In this document: piece after piece, positions 9,252 to 17,015 of the stretch
How positions within the stretch are numbered: the stretch's first letter is position 1
How the letters are laid out: every line of letters begins with the position of its first letter
Source of the DNA: Ignavibacteriota bacterium
GTDB taxonomy: Bacteria > Bacteroidota > Ignavibacteria > Ignavibacteriales > Ignavibacteriaceae
Assembly: GCA_013285405.1 (NCBI GenBank)
Contig: CP053446.1
Coordinates: forward strand, 2,837,001 to 2,901,000
Direction of reading: 5' to 3'
Length of the DNA: 64,000 nt
The notes under the pieces: generated by a model
Databases searched by the model: none
Told to the model about the DNA's origin: nothing
Seen by the model: the letters and a program-made list of their open reading frames with translations, nothing else
Program-made: the position numbers and the translations under genes

Positions 9252-9887
9252 CTATAATTTTTTTAATCTCTCAACTTCATTTTTGATTTCATCAATAATT
9301 TCTTTATTAACAATATCTTTCATCCCATTAATCTTAGTGGAGAATATATAAAATACTTTACCGCCAAAAACATCCGTAAATTTTAGATGGGTTTCTTCTT
9401 GGATTGCTCGTTCTTTGAAAATTTCTGGCAACTGAATCCCTTCATTAACTGGTTTAATTTGAAGTCCAATATATTTTTCATTTATTTTAATAAAAAAGTC
9501 AACATTGAATAATCTATCCCAGTCGTCAGGAGCTGGTTCAATTTTTATTTCCAATATTTTCTCAAGTTGGCCATAGATTGTTTCTATTTCAGTCATGTAA
9601 CCATCGAAAGTTCTATTGATTACAAGATTAATCATATAATCAATACAGTCTTGCTCTGTTATATCTTCAAGTTCAGCCTGGACAACTTCCGATATTTTAG
9701 TGTAAAGTTTCTTGCCTAACTCAGCAATATGCTCTTTACTTTTTACATTCTTAAAATAGTATTTTTCCCAATCATCAATAGTTTTAGGTGAGCATTTACG
9801 GATGGATTCAGAGGTTGGTCCTACATTTCTTTTAAAATTTAATTGAAAGCGATTCATCACACTATTTAAAATCCATTCTTTAGCCAT
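9252..9887 (-). CDS. Type II restriction endonuclease, MjaI-like family
   Basis: 211 residues. The text WILNSVMNRFQLNFKRNVGP near the N-terminus and the stretch NRTFDGYMTEIETIYGQL match my memory of the MjaI restriction endonuclease family (whose prototype cuts at CTAG). A PD-(D/E)XK-like core is visible: DFFIKINEKYIGLQIKP, with Asp and a Q-x-K pair. It overlaps the methyltransferase stop by 8 bases, as expected for a coupled restriction-modification pair, and is translated after its protecting methylase. Its own stop lies 37 bp from the duplicated asd fragment. Family assignment is from memory; specificity is not proven by the sequence. Confidence 0.72.
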   Translation of the reverse strand: MAKEWILNSVMNRFQLNFKRNVGPTSESIRKCSPKTIDDWEKYYFKNVKSKEHIAELGKKLYTKISEVVQAELEDITEQDCIDYMINLVINRTFDGYMTEIETIYGQLEKILEIKIEPAPDDWDRLFNVDFFIKINEKYIGLQIKPVNEGIQLPEIFKERAIQEETHLKFTDVFGGKVFYIFSTKINGMKDIVNKEIIDEIKNEVERLKKL

Positions 9888-11175
9888 TCTGGTTTGTAAC
9901 TAAATGGAGAAATTTAGTTTTGTATTTGAAATTAATCGATGTGTCAACCGTTACGAGTTTTTCTTTAATGAGATGAGCGTTTATAAAAGTTTTATTCTGT
10001 AGGTAGAGATAACAGAGTAATTGATTCTTTTCGTCATACTTTTGTTCATCAAATTTTAAAAATACTTTTTGACCTTTCGTTTTTGAAATCAAGTACTCTT
10101 TTGCCTTGCCATTGATTTCTGTCTTTTCTTTAACACCAATCAATCTTATAGTTAAATCGTTATCCAGCTTAACTAATTCAGGACTTAAAACTTCTTTTAT
10201 AGAAAAATATTCTTCTCTTTTGCTTCCATTCTTATCCAACTTAGATCCAAATTGAAATTTTTTTGGATCAACTTTCTTGTTAAAATTATGTGGATCAATA
10301 TACTTATATGGAAGATTTTCTAATTCCTTAACAAAATTAATTTTTTGTTTTTTTTGTGTAATGAAGTCGTATGCATTTTCATCAAAAATATCTTTGTGAT
10401 TTATAGATAATTTTTCTTTGATTAATGGTACAAATTCTGAATTAATTTCGTAACCAACCGAATTTCTATCAAGATTTTTTGCTGCAAGAGTTGTTGTACC
10501 GCTACCAAGGAATGGGTCTAGAATATTATCACCTACAAATGAAAACATTTTTATTAATCTTTTTGGTAATTCTTCAGGAAACATTGCTAAATGATTATCT
10601 TGTCGAACTCCAGGAAAATTCCAATGACCTTGAAAATATGTGTTCCATTCCTCAATAGTCATTGCTGATCTTTTTTTAAAGTCATTATTTGGCTTTGGAG
10701 AATTACCGGGTTTTTTAAATAAAAGAATAAATTCATAATCAATTTTCAGAATTCCATTTCTTGGGTAAGGAAAAGAACCCATTATAGTTGCACCGCCTGT
10801 TGTATTGGAAGTGGTAACTTTTTGCCAAATAATTGCACCCATATAGTCAAAACCTCGTATCTCACAAAACTTGATAATTTCCGTTCGAATTGGAATCACT
10901 TTGTATCTTCCATAGTAAATGGCTCGAGCAAACTGATCGCCAATATTCACACAAAGTCGACAACCTTTATGTAATACACGAAACGATTCATCCCATACTA
11001 GATTTAAGTTGTTAATATAATTTTCGTAGCTATCATTATATCCGACTTGGTTTTCAGATCCATAGTCTTTCAATTGCCAATATGGGGGAGATGTGATAAT
11101 TTGATGAATTGATTCATTCTCCAACTCTTGCATTTTTCTTGAATCGCCAATAATTATTTGGTGATTTGTTTTCAT
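9880..11175 (-). CDS. DNA methyltransferase (TSPPYW type) with a C-terminal SNase-like domain
   Basis: 431 residues. Motif IV TSPPYW (28-33) precedes the AdoMet motif DPFLGSGTT (220-228), the beta-class order used by N4-cytosine and some N6-adenine methylases; TSPPYW favours N4-cytosine. After about residue 325 comes an extra region whose pattern (TIRLIGVKE, AKEYLISKTKGQKVFL, LLCYLYLQNKTFINAHLIKE) resembles a staphylococcal-nuclease/OB fold. Whether its catalytic residues are intact is unclear. It overlaps the endonuclease gene by 8 bases and protects the host from it. It is the leftmost cassette of the asd island, with a repeat 70 bp upstream of its start. Confidence 0.88.
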   Translation of the reverse strand: MKTNHQIIIGDSRKMQELENESIHQIITSPPYWQLKDYGSENQVGYNDSYENYINNLNLVWDESFRVLHKGCRLCVNIGDQFARAIYYGRYKVIPIRTEIIKFCEIRGFDYMGAIIWQKVTTSNTTGGATIMGSFPYPRNGILKIDYEFILLFKKPGNSPKPNNDFKKRSAMTIEEWNTYFQGHWNFPGVRQDNHLAMFPEELPKRLIKMFSFVGDNILDPFLGSGTTTLAAKNLDRNSVGYEINSEFVPLIKEKLSINHKDIFDENAYDFITQKKQKINFVKELENLPYKYIDPHNFNKKVDPKKFQFGSKLDKNGSKREEYFSIKEVLSPELVKLDNDLTIRLIGVKEKTEINGKAKEYLISKTKGQKVFLKFDEQKYDEKNQLLCYLYLQNKTFINAHLIKEKLVTVDTSINFKYKTKFLHLVTNQNG

Positions 11176-11244
11176 ATAATCATAAAATTGTTTAAAACTG
11201 TTATTAAAATAACAAATCTTACTTATATAGTCTTGTAACTACCT

Positions 11245-11324
11245 TAAATAATTCCTTTTGCTTTCATTAGATCAGCACAATTGCCAAATGCGAAAAAATA
11301 GTCAACTTGAGGCACTTGTTAGAC
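11245..11324 (-). repeat. Cassette junction repeat 1: asd-end motif plus attC-like arm
   Basis: Bases 11245-11298 match 11914-11967 almost exactly. On the minus strand they encode FGNCADLMKAKGII and stop, a variant of the asd C-terminus (GAILCAELMKAKGII). Immediately before this (11324-11299, minus strand) lies GTCTAACAA, then CTCAAG and GAC, the order found at the left end of integron attC sites. It follows the stop codon of the upstream lipoprotein gene by about 8 bases, where an attC would sit in a cassette. The opposite arm is not recognisable. Confidence 0.65.
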
Positions 11325-11332
11325 AAATAAAT

Positions 11333-11863
11333 TTATTTTTTAAGTTTATTTTGTAGCTCATCTAACACACCTTTAATAGCATCTTCTGTAACTTCTTTGA
11401 TATTTGGTGGAAGAAAATATGAATTACCTAAATAAGTATCGTGAGAGGCAAAAAATATAACTTTTTCATCGGAAGGTTCAACAAACTTTAATACTAATTT
11501 TGCATTTATTTCTCCAAATGAACCATTGAAGTAAGTAATTTCTCCAAGTAAAAAAGCGCCTTGAGAAAAAAATCTATTTTTTAAATCCTCATTTAATTCT
11601 GAACGATTGACTATTTGGAATAAATTTCTTGAATTCAGTTCTTTCTTAAAGTGGCTATTAATTGTATCAGCTTCTGGTACATTAATATTATTATTTTCTG
11701 TTTTAATAATTAAAGGTAAAATATCAACATATTTCAAATTGAAAACATAATTCTGATCAATAATTTCACTTTTACTTCCTATCATTGAAGTGCCAATGCA
11801 ACCACTTAAACTTATTAATGACACAAATAAAAAACACAAAATAACGCATTTTGAATGACTCAT
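11333..11863 (-). CDS. Lipoprotein of unknown function (cassette gene)
   Basis: 176 residues. The N-terminus ends in a lipobox, SLSGC, at about residue 22, so the mature protein should be lipid-anchored. The rest (VDILPLIIKTENN, FFSQGAFLLGEITYF, INAKLVLKFVEPSDEKVIFFASHDTYLG) resembles the small lipoproteins that pair with CsgG-like or DUF799-like envelope proteins, but I do not recognise a family with confidence. It stands alone in its cassette, with a junction repeat on each side. The bases GTTAGGC, like the right end of an integron attC, lie 21 bp before its ATG. Confidence 0.75.
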   Translation of the reverse strand: MSHSKCVILCFLFVSLISLSGCIGTSMIGSKSEIIDQNYVFNLKYVDILPLIIKTENNNINVPEADTINSHFKKELNSRNLFQIVNRSELNEDLKNRFFSQGAFLLGEITYFNGSFGEINAKLVLKFVEPSDEKVIFFASHDTYLGNSYFLPPNIKEVTEDAIKGVLDELQNKLKK

Positions 11864-11883
11864 ATTTTTGTATCTCCAGAATT

Positions 11884-11994
11884 GCCTAACTATTACTTTT
11901 TCCGAATTCTCAACTAAATAATTCCTTTTGCTTTCATTAGATCAGCACAATTGCCAAATGCGAAAAAAGCAGTCGGGTTGAGTTGCTGGTAATA
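11884..11994 (-). repeat. Cassette junction repeat 2: asd-end motif within an attC-like frame
   Basis: The core 11912-11967 duplicates the other junction and again encodes FGNCADLMKAKGII with a stop on the minus strand. It also continues past the stop into GTTGRGAATT, shared with the true asd end. Reading the minus strand, TTACCAG, CTCAAC, CGAC lead in, and GTTAGGC (11890-11884) closes the unit. CTCAAC before the core can pair with GTTGAG after it. Total length (~110 bp) is within the range of integron attC sites, but the inner arms are poor, so this is attC-like rather than proven. Confidence 0.6.
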
Positions 11995-12002
11995 TGGCAT
12001 TT

Positions 12003-12629
12003 TTATTTATATACTAATTTTGCGGATATAATTTTGTTATTAACACTGTGAATAATATAAAATTGATTTTCCTTTAATATTGTTTCTATATCTTTATTGT
12101 CTTTAAGATTTCCTTCGATTGAAATTTCGTAATCTGTCTCTAAAACATATTCTAGTATATCTTTCTCGAACAGTATTTCTGCTCCATCAAACTTAACTCT
12201 CGGAATAGAATCATTTTTAACATATTCGACAAAAGCTTGAAGTTCTTTTTCATTTGCTTTTAAGGTTATCACTGTATTTTGAAGAGTAACTTTTATATTG
12301 TCATAATATTTTGAGAGATACTCATAGTAGTAAAGACTATCTTTTTCTTTATTTATATCTAAACTATCTAAAATCTCAAAGTAATGATTATCTCCCTCCA
12401 TAAAAAACCTTCTCTTACTTTCAGTTAATTCAATCCCTAAGTTAATTGCCTTGAAAGCAGAAGATGATACTAACCTATTTTGAAAGTCATTTATTTGAGA
12501 AGTAATATCAATTTTAGCACACCCATTTAAAAGGAATAATGATATTACAAAAGTTTTAATGTTTGAAAACACTTTTATCCAACGATTAAATATTATGCCA
12601 TATAAGTATTTCTTATACCTAATTGTCAA
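12003..12629 (-). CDS. Lipoprotein of unknown function (cassette gene)
   Basis: 208 residues from the ATG at 12629, but the first 20 residues look wrong for a signal peptide. A GTG at 12572-12570, with GGA six bases upstream, would give VFSNIKTFVISLFLLNGC, a standard lipoprotein signal ending in a lipobox; that start is preferred (189 residues). The mature part is charged, rich in Asp, Lys and Ile, and has no known motif. It is the cassette closest to the intact asd gene, only about 55 bp beyond the asd stop, and may be transcribed from the asd promoter. Function unknown. Confidence 0.7.
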   Translation of the reverse strand: MTIRYKKYLYGIIFNRWIKVFSNIKTFVISLFLLNGCAKIDITSQINDFQNRLVSSSAFKAINLGIELTESKRRFFMEGDNHYFEILDSLDINKEKDSLYYYEYLSKYYDNIKVTLQNTVITLKANEKELQAFVEYVKNDSIPRVKFDGAEILFEKDILEYVLETDYEISIEGNLKDNKDIETILKENQFYIIHSVNNKIISAKLVYK

Positions 12630-12683
12630 TACGCTTCAGCAGATATTCAGGGATTATTTTCTTATCAATCAACCAATTCCCAA

Positions 12684-13733
12684 CTAAATAATTCCTTTTG
12701 CCTTCATTAGTTCTGCACAAAGAATTGCCCCGCCGGCTGCACCTCTTACAGTATTATGAGAGAGTATCACAAAACTGTAATCAAATATTTTGTCTTCACG
12801 CAATCTTCCAATTGACACAGCCATACCTTTATCCAAATTCCGTTGATGTTTTGGTTGAGGAAAAGTCTGATCATTACTGTAGTAAATCGGCTGGTTTGGA
12901 GCAAGCGGAAGATTCAATCGCTGAGGTTCAGCTTTAAATTCTTTCCAGACTTTAATTATTTCCTCAGTAGTCGCTTTATTTTTAAGTTTCACCTGAACAC
13001 ACTCAGTATGTCCGTCTGTAACATTAACGCGGTTGCACTGCGCACTAATTATAAAATTATTAAATACTATTTCCTGACTATTTAAAGTTCCCAATATTTT
13101 CAGAGGTTCAGATTCAACCTTCGATTCTTCTCCACTGATAAATGGAATCACATTATCTTCGATATCAAGGTTAACTACTCTAGGATGTCCGGCGCCCGAA
13201 ATTGCCTGCATAGTTACTACGCTAACTGCATCTAATCCAAAACTATCGAGAAGTGGTTTCAGTGCAATAGTAAGTCCGATAACGGAGCAATTTGGATTTG
13301 TTACAATGCAACCTTTACCAAATTTTTGAATTTTGATTAATCCGAGATGTTCAGGATTTACTTCAGGAATCAGAAGAGGAACATCATTATCCATTCTATG
13401 ATTTTTGGAGTTTGAAATTACTTTGTATCCTGCCTGAGCAAAATCTGTTTCGATTATGCCAGCAACTGATGAATCCAATCCTGAAAAAACAATTTTTGAC
13501 TTTAACACCGGTTCACATTTTTGAACGACAATGTTTCCAACTTTTTCGGGCAGGGCAGAAGATAAAAACCAGTCAACGGCAGCTTTATATTGTTTTCCTG
13601 CAGATTTATCCGAAGCACAAAGTTCAGCTATTTCGAACCATGGATGGTCAGCTAAAAGTTCAATAAATTTTTGACCAACACTGCCTGTTGCTCCAAGTAT
13701 GGCAACTGGAATTTTGTTTGATAATTTGTTCAA
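12684..13733 (-). CDS. asd: Aspartate-semialdehyde dehydrogenase
   Basis: 349 residues, full length. It reduces aspartyl phosphate to aspartate semialdehyde, the branch point to lysine, diaminopimelate, threonine and methionine. The N-terminal GATGSVGQKFIEL is the NADP-binding loop. The catalytic cysteine is in VTNPNCSVIGLT, and SGAGHPRV and the C-terminal RGAAGGAILCAEL segment are family signatures. The form resembles the archaeal/Chlorobi-type enzyme. The last ~55 codons are duplicated at 9050-9215, and shorter versions of its end recur at 11245-11298 and 11912-11967, so the gene's 3' end is an insertion hotspot. Its start faces a nitrilase-family gene across about 65 bp. Confidence 0.95.
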   Translation of the reverse strand: MNKLSNKIPVAILGATGSVGQKFIELLADHPWFEIAELCASDKSAGKQYKAAVDWFLSSALPEKVGNIVVQKCEPVLKSKIVFSGLDSSVAGIIETDFAQAGYKVISNSKNHRMDNDVPLLIPEVNPEHLGLIKIQKFGKGCIVTNPNCSVIGLTIALKPLLDSFGLDAVSVVTMQAISGAGHPRVVNLDIEDNVIPFISGEESKVESEPLKILGTLNSQEIVFNNFIISAQCNRVNVTDGHTECVQVKLKNKATTEEIIKVWKEFKAEPQRLNLPLAPNQPIYYSNDQTFPQPKHQRNLDKGMAVSIGRLREDKIFDYSFVILSHNTVRGAAGGAILCAELMKAKGII

Positions 13734-13798
13734 TTTCTATCGGAGATAATTTATTATTTTAACGGTGCGTAAGATAATAAATATTGTTAACTATCGAT

Positions 13799-14557
13799 AT
13801 GAAATTAGCATTAGTCCAATACAATCCTGTCTGGGAAGACAAAGAGGCGAATAGAAAAAAAATCCTTTCTTTATTAAAAGGAATTAACGGAGTTGAGCTT
13901 TTTATCTTTCCTGAAATGACTCTCACAGGCTTTACCATGATGTCGGAGCAGATGTCAGAGACAATTCAAGCCGACTCATTCAGATTTTTTTCAAAGATTG
14001 CAATCGAAAAGTCAACCAATATTTTTGCGGGAATAATCGAAAGAAGAGATAAGAGATTATATAACACGCTTATTCATATTAAACAGGATGGAAATCTCAC
14101 AAAATTATATCGAAAAATTCATCCGTTCTCATATTCAGAAGAAAATAAACACTATAATGCTGGTGTAAAACCAGCCTACACAAAAATTAGAAAATGGAAA
14201 ATAGGTTTAACCATCTGTTATGATTTACGCTTCCCAGAACTTTTTAGAAAATACGGAAAGAAAAAAGTTCACCTGATAACTAATATTGCAAACTGGCCTG
14301 ATACCAGAATTGATCATTGGCGATCATTGTTAAAAGCAAGAGCGATTGAGAATCAATGTTACGTTGCAGGTGTCAACAGAGTTGGGAACGATCCGAAATT
14401 GAGTTATCCGGGTTTCAGCAGTGTATTTGATCCGATGGGAAAAGAAATAGTTTCAGTTGAGAATGAAGAAAAAGTGATTCAAGTTGAGTTAGATAAAAAT
14501 TATGTTAACGAAGTGAGAGAGAAGTTTCCTTTTTTGGATGATATTAAACTAATTTAA
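13799..14557 (+). CDS. Nitrilase-superfamily amidohydrolase, omega-amidase/YafV-like
   Basis: 252 residues from ATG at 13799, chosen over an in-frame TTG at 13784 because MKLALVQYNPVWED is the normal N-terminus of the family. The Glu-Lys-Cys triad is visible: Glu in FPEMTLTGF, Lys in LYRKIHPFSY and Cys in LTICYDLRFPELFR. ICYDLRFPE and the final VFDPMGKEIVSV are typical of Nit2/YafV enzymes, which hydrolyse alpha-ketoglutaramate or similar amides, a repair role. The substrate is inferred. It is divergent from asd and overlaps the end of the DUF454 gene by 4 bases tail to tail. Confidence 0.88.
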   Translation: MKLALVQYNPVWEDKEANRKKILSLLKGINGVELFIFPEMTLTGFTMMSEQMSETIQADSFRFFSKIAIEKSTNIFAGIIERRDKRLYNTLIHIKQDGNLTKLYRKIHPFSYSEENKHYNAGVKPAYTKIRKWKIGLTICYDLRFPELFRKYGKKKVHLITNIANWPDTRIDHWRSLLKARAIENQCYVAGVNRVGNDPKLSYPGFSSVFDPMGKEIVSVENEEKVIQVELDKNYVNEVREKFPFLDDIKLI

Positions 14558-14961
14558 TTCTTCCTGGTTTTTACAAGTACCAGATGAATTGTTACACCAA
14601 CCGCGATTAAAAACAGGAGTAAACGTATATACCATAATTCAGTGAATAAAAATGCTGAAACAGATATCATTAACCACAATAATGAAATGTTGATAATCTT
14701 CGATTTAATTGTTAACCCGGTACCATCTTGATAATTCTTAATATACATTCCTAAAACTTTATGATTCCGCAACCATTCATTCGCTTGAGGAGAACTCTTT
14801 ATGAAGCATGCAGAAGCAAGAATCAGAAAAATTGTTGTCGGAAGAACCGGAAGAAATATTCCAATAACTCCGATTGTTACAAGCAGAAATCCGGAAACAA
14901 GATAAAAGTATTTCATCGCCGATGAAAGTGTTTTTACCTGAATTTTTTGCTTTGAAGCCAT
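14554..14961 (-). CDS. DUF454 (YbaN-like) inner-membrane protein
   Basis: 135 residues. After a short polar start come hydrophobic helices with the DUF454 signature GIFLPVLPTTIFLILASACFIKSSP and WLRNHKVLGMYIKNYQDG, followed by two more helices near the end (about 92-128). Members are small inner-membrane proteins of unknown role. It is convergent with the nitrilase-family gene and overlaps it by 4 bases. The 195 bp upstream holds no gene that I can see and separates it from the divergent thioesterase. Confidence 0.85.
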   Translation of the reverse strand: MASKQKIQVKTLSSAMKYFYLVSGFLLVTIGVIGIFLPVLPTTIFLILASACFIKSSPQANEWLRNHKVLGMYIKNYQDGTGLTIKSKIINISLLWLMISVSAFLFTELWYIRLLLFLIAVGVTIHLVLVKTRKN

Positions 14962-15156
14962 GCTTAAATTCTGATGATTAATTAAGTTAAAAAATAATTA
15001 ATGGACCATTTACTATATATGATCTTGATCTGCAATATAGAAAATATTCCTTTCGAACCGTATATTTCAATATAATAAAATTAATTTTTTGATACGATAG
15101 CAGACGTGCAATGTTAATCAAAAATACAAATAACCAAACGAAATAAATCATCTGTT

Positions 15157-15570
15157 ATGTTTACAATAAAAAGAAAAATAAATTTTTACGAATGCGACCC
15201 CGCAGGTATTTTATTTTATGCAAAGCTTTTTGAAATCAGTCATTCTGTGTATGAAGAGATGATAAACAGCTTTAATTTAAAAAAGAATTATTGGGTTAAC
15301 GATGAGTTCGTAGTGCCAATCATTAAAACTGACGGTGCATACTTCAAACCACTAAAATCGGGAGATACTATTTCAATAAATCTTACCGTTACGCATCGTA
15401 AAGAAAACTCATTTGAATTGACGTATGAATGGATCAATGATTCAGGTGAACTTTCAGCGAAGGCAAGAACGGTTCACGTTTTTGTTGATAAAAAAAGATG
15501 GCTGAAGATACCGATTTACGCTGAAATTGCTGATGGTCTTGAAGCACATCAGAGAGACGTTAATCTGTAA
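15157..15570 (+). CDS. Hotdog-fold acyl-CoA thioesterase, candidate DHNA-CoA thioesterase
   Basis: 137 residues of the 4-hydroxybenzoyl-CoA thioesterase family. The motif YECDPAGILFYAKLFEISH holds the Asp of the D-x-x-G-I active-site loop. Its 3' end runs tail to tail into menE with a 22-base overlap. The menaquinone pathway needs a 1,4-dihydroxy-2-naphthoyl-CoA thioesterase, and no other candidate is nearby, so this is a good menI-type candidate. The link is by context; fatty acyl or hydroxybenzoyl thioesters are alternatives. Confidence 0.82.
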   Translation: MFTIKRKINFYECDPAGILFYAKLFEISHSVYEEMINSFNLKKNYWVNDEFVVPIIKTDGAYFKPLKSGDTISINLTVTHRKENSFELTYEWINDSGELSAKARTVHVFVDKKRWLKIPIYAEIADGLEAHQRDVNL

Positions 15571-17009
15571 CGGTTAATCAATTTATCTTTTTCTGTTTTA
15601 CCAAGTTCTGTTTTGGGGATCCGATCTGTAAAGAAAAATATTTTTGGAATTTTGAATGATGATATTTTATCCTGTAAGAATATCTGAAACTCATCGGAAG
15701 AAATTTCAGGCGATTTATCTTTTGTTACAATGGCTGCTGCAATAATCTCCCCCCACTGCTGATCTTTTAACGGGAACACTGCTGCTTCAGTAATTTGCGG
15801 ATGTTGTAGTAATACTTTTTCAACTTCCGCCGGATTTACATTTTCTCCTCCCGTTGAAATCAAAAAGTTCTTTCTTCCTTCAATGAATAAATAATCATCT
15901 TCATCAAGATATCCGATATCTCCTGTGAGGTAAAATCCGTTTCTAAATGTTTGTTTACTTTCATCTTCGTTAAGATAACCTGACATTAAAGCATTTGATT
16001 GAACTGCAACTTCTCCAATCTCAAATGGTTTTAATTCGATACCATTCTGATCAACAACAACGATTCTATTAGTCGGAATTGCTCTGCCAACAGAATTAGA
16101 TTTCATTAAAAATTCATCCTTTAAAAGAGCAGAGACAAATGAAGAAGTTTCGGTAGCACCATAAACCACATTTATTGGCCATCCGAGTTCGTAAGCGTTT
16201 CGAATCAACTCTGAATCGGAAAATCCACCGCCTATGAGACAATTTTTCATTTCCTGATTTGGTGTCATTCTTTCGTCAACTACTTTTTTTAGCTGGGCAG
16301 AAACAAGAGAAAGAAAAGTTGGCTGATAATTATTTATTGAATTAATTAAATGATCAATAGAAAGTGAATCAGGAATAATTAATGGAATTCCGAATATCAG
16401 TGATCTTGTAATAGTTGAAAAACCTCCAATATGGTAAAACGGAAGACTTGCAAGCCATCGATCACTTTGAGTATATCGCAATAATTTATTGCTGTTAAGA
16501 GCACTATTGTAAAGGCTGTTAAATGAGAGAATTATTCCCTTTGATTTATTTGTTGAACCGGAACTAAAAATAATAACTGCAGAATCACTCAATTTTAGTT
16601 CATCTCTTCCGATAAAATTTTGTCCAGCTTCGCTCAGGTGATTGTTGATAAATTTTTTGTCTCTGCCATTAAATAATTCTTTGAATTCCTCCTGAACGAT
16701 TATTGATTTACAATCTGCAAGTTTTAATTGTTCATCAATCTCTGATTCATTGAGCCTGGTATTGATGAGGACAGGTACCGCAGAGATTTGCCAAAGCGCT
16801 AAAGTATCAATCACATAATAAATATTGTTCTTACTAACGATTGCAACATTTTCTCCGGAGCAAATATTTTGTGATTTCAAACTTGATGCTCTGTTTAATA
16901 CTATTTGTTTCAATTCATCAAACGTGTAAGTAACTGATGAAGATATTATTGCTTTAGAATTGGTTGATTGTTTGAGCAGCAGAAATTTTTCGGGATTGAG
17001 ATTCTTCAT
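15549..17009 (-). CDS. menE: o-Succinylbenzoate-CoA ligase
   Basis: 486 residues, an ANL-superfamily adenylating enzyme. The phosphate-binding loop is IIFSSGSTNKSKG. GATETSS and YLTGDIGYLDEDDYLFIEGR follow, then KTELGKTEKDKL with the C-terminal catalytic lysine. It activates o-succinylbenzoate to its CoA thioester, the substrate of MenB. As the last gene of the menF-D-H-B-A-E operon, 6 bp after menA, the menE assignment is much stronger than from sequence alone. It overlaps the convergent thioesterase gene by 22 bases. Confidence 0.9.
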   Translation of the reverse strand: MKNLNPEKFLLLKQSTNSKAIISSSVTYTFDELKQIVLNRASSLKSQNICSGENVAIVSKNNIYYVIDTLALWQISAVPVLINTRLNESEIDEQLKLADCKSIIVQEEFKELFNGRDKKFINNHLSEAGQNFIGRDELKLSDSAVIIFSSGSTNKSKGIILSFNSLYNSALNSNKLLRYTQSDRWLASLPFYHIGGFSTITRSLIFGIPLIIPDSLSIDHLINSINNYQPTFLSLVSAQLKKVVDERMTPNQEMKNCLIGGGFSDSELIRNAYELGWPINVVYGATETSSFVSALLKDEFLMKSNSVGRAIPTNRIVVVDQNGIELKPFEIGEVAVQSNALMSGYLNEDESKQTFRNGFYLTGDIGYLDEDDYLFIEGRKNFLISTGGENVNPAEVEKVLLQHPQITEAAVFPLKDQQWGEIIAAAIVTKDKSPEISSDEFQIFLQDKISSFKIPKIFFFTDRIPKTELGKTEKDKLINRYRLTSL

Positions 17010-17015
17010 TGTAAG

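Larger units (their letters stand above)
9216..12683 (-). mobile_element. Accessory cassette island at the 3' end of asd
   Basis: About 3.5 kb lies between the asd fragment at 9050-9215 and the intact asd end at 12684. It holds four genes, all on the asd strand: a restriction endonuclease and methyltransferase pair, then two unrelated lipoprotein genes. Between cassettes, at 11245-11298 and 11912-11967, sit short repeats that carry the last codons of an asd-like gene. The result is one cassette of one or two genes per repeat. No integrase or transposase is present. Borders are clear; the mechanism is inferred. Confidence 0.6.

Noticed and set aside
9091..9351. Plus-strand open frame sharing a long identical stretch with another frame at 12698-12937
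   Set aside because: Both are antisense shadows of the asd 3' end and its duplicate; the shared translation reflects the DNA duplication only.
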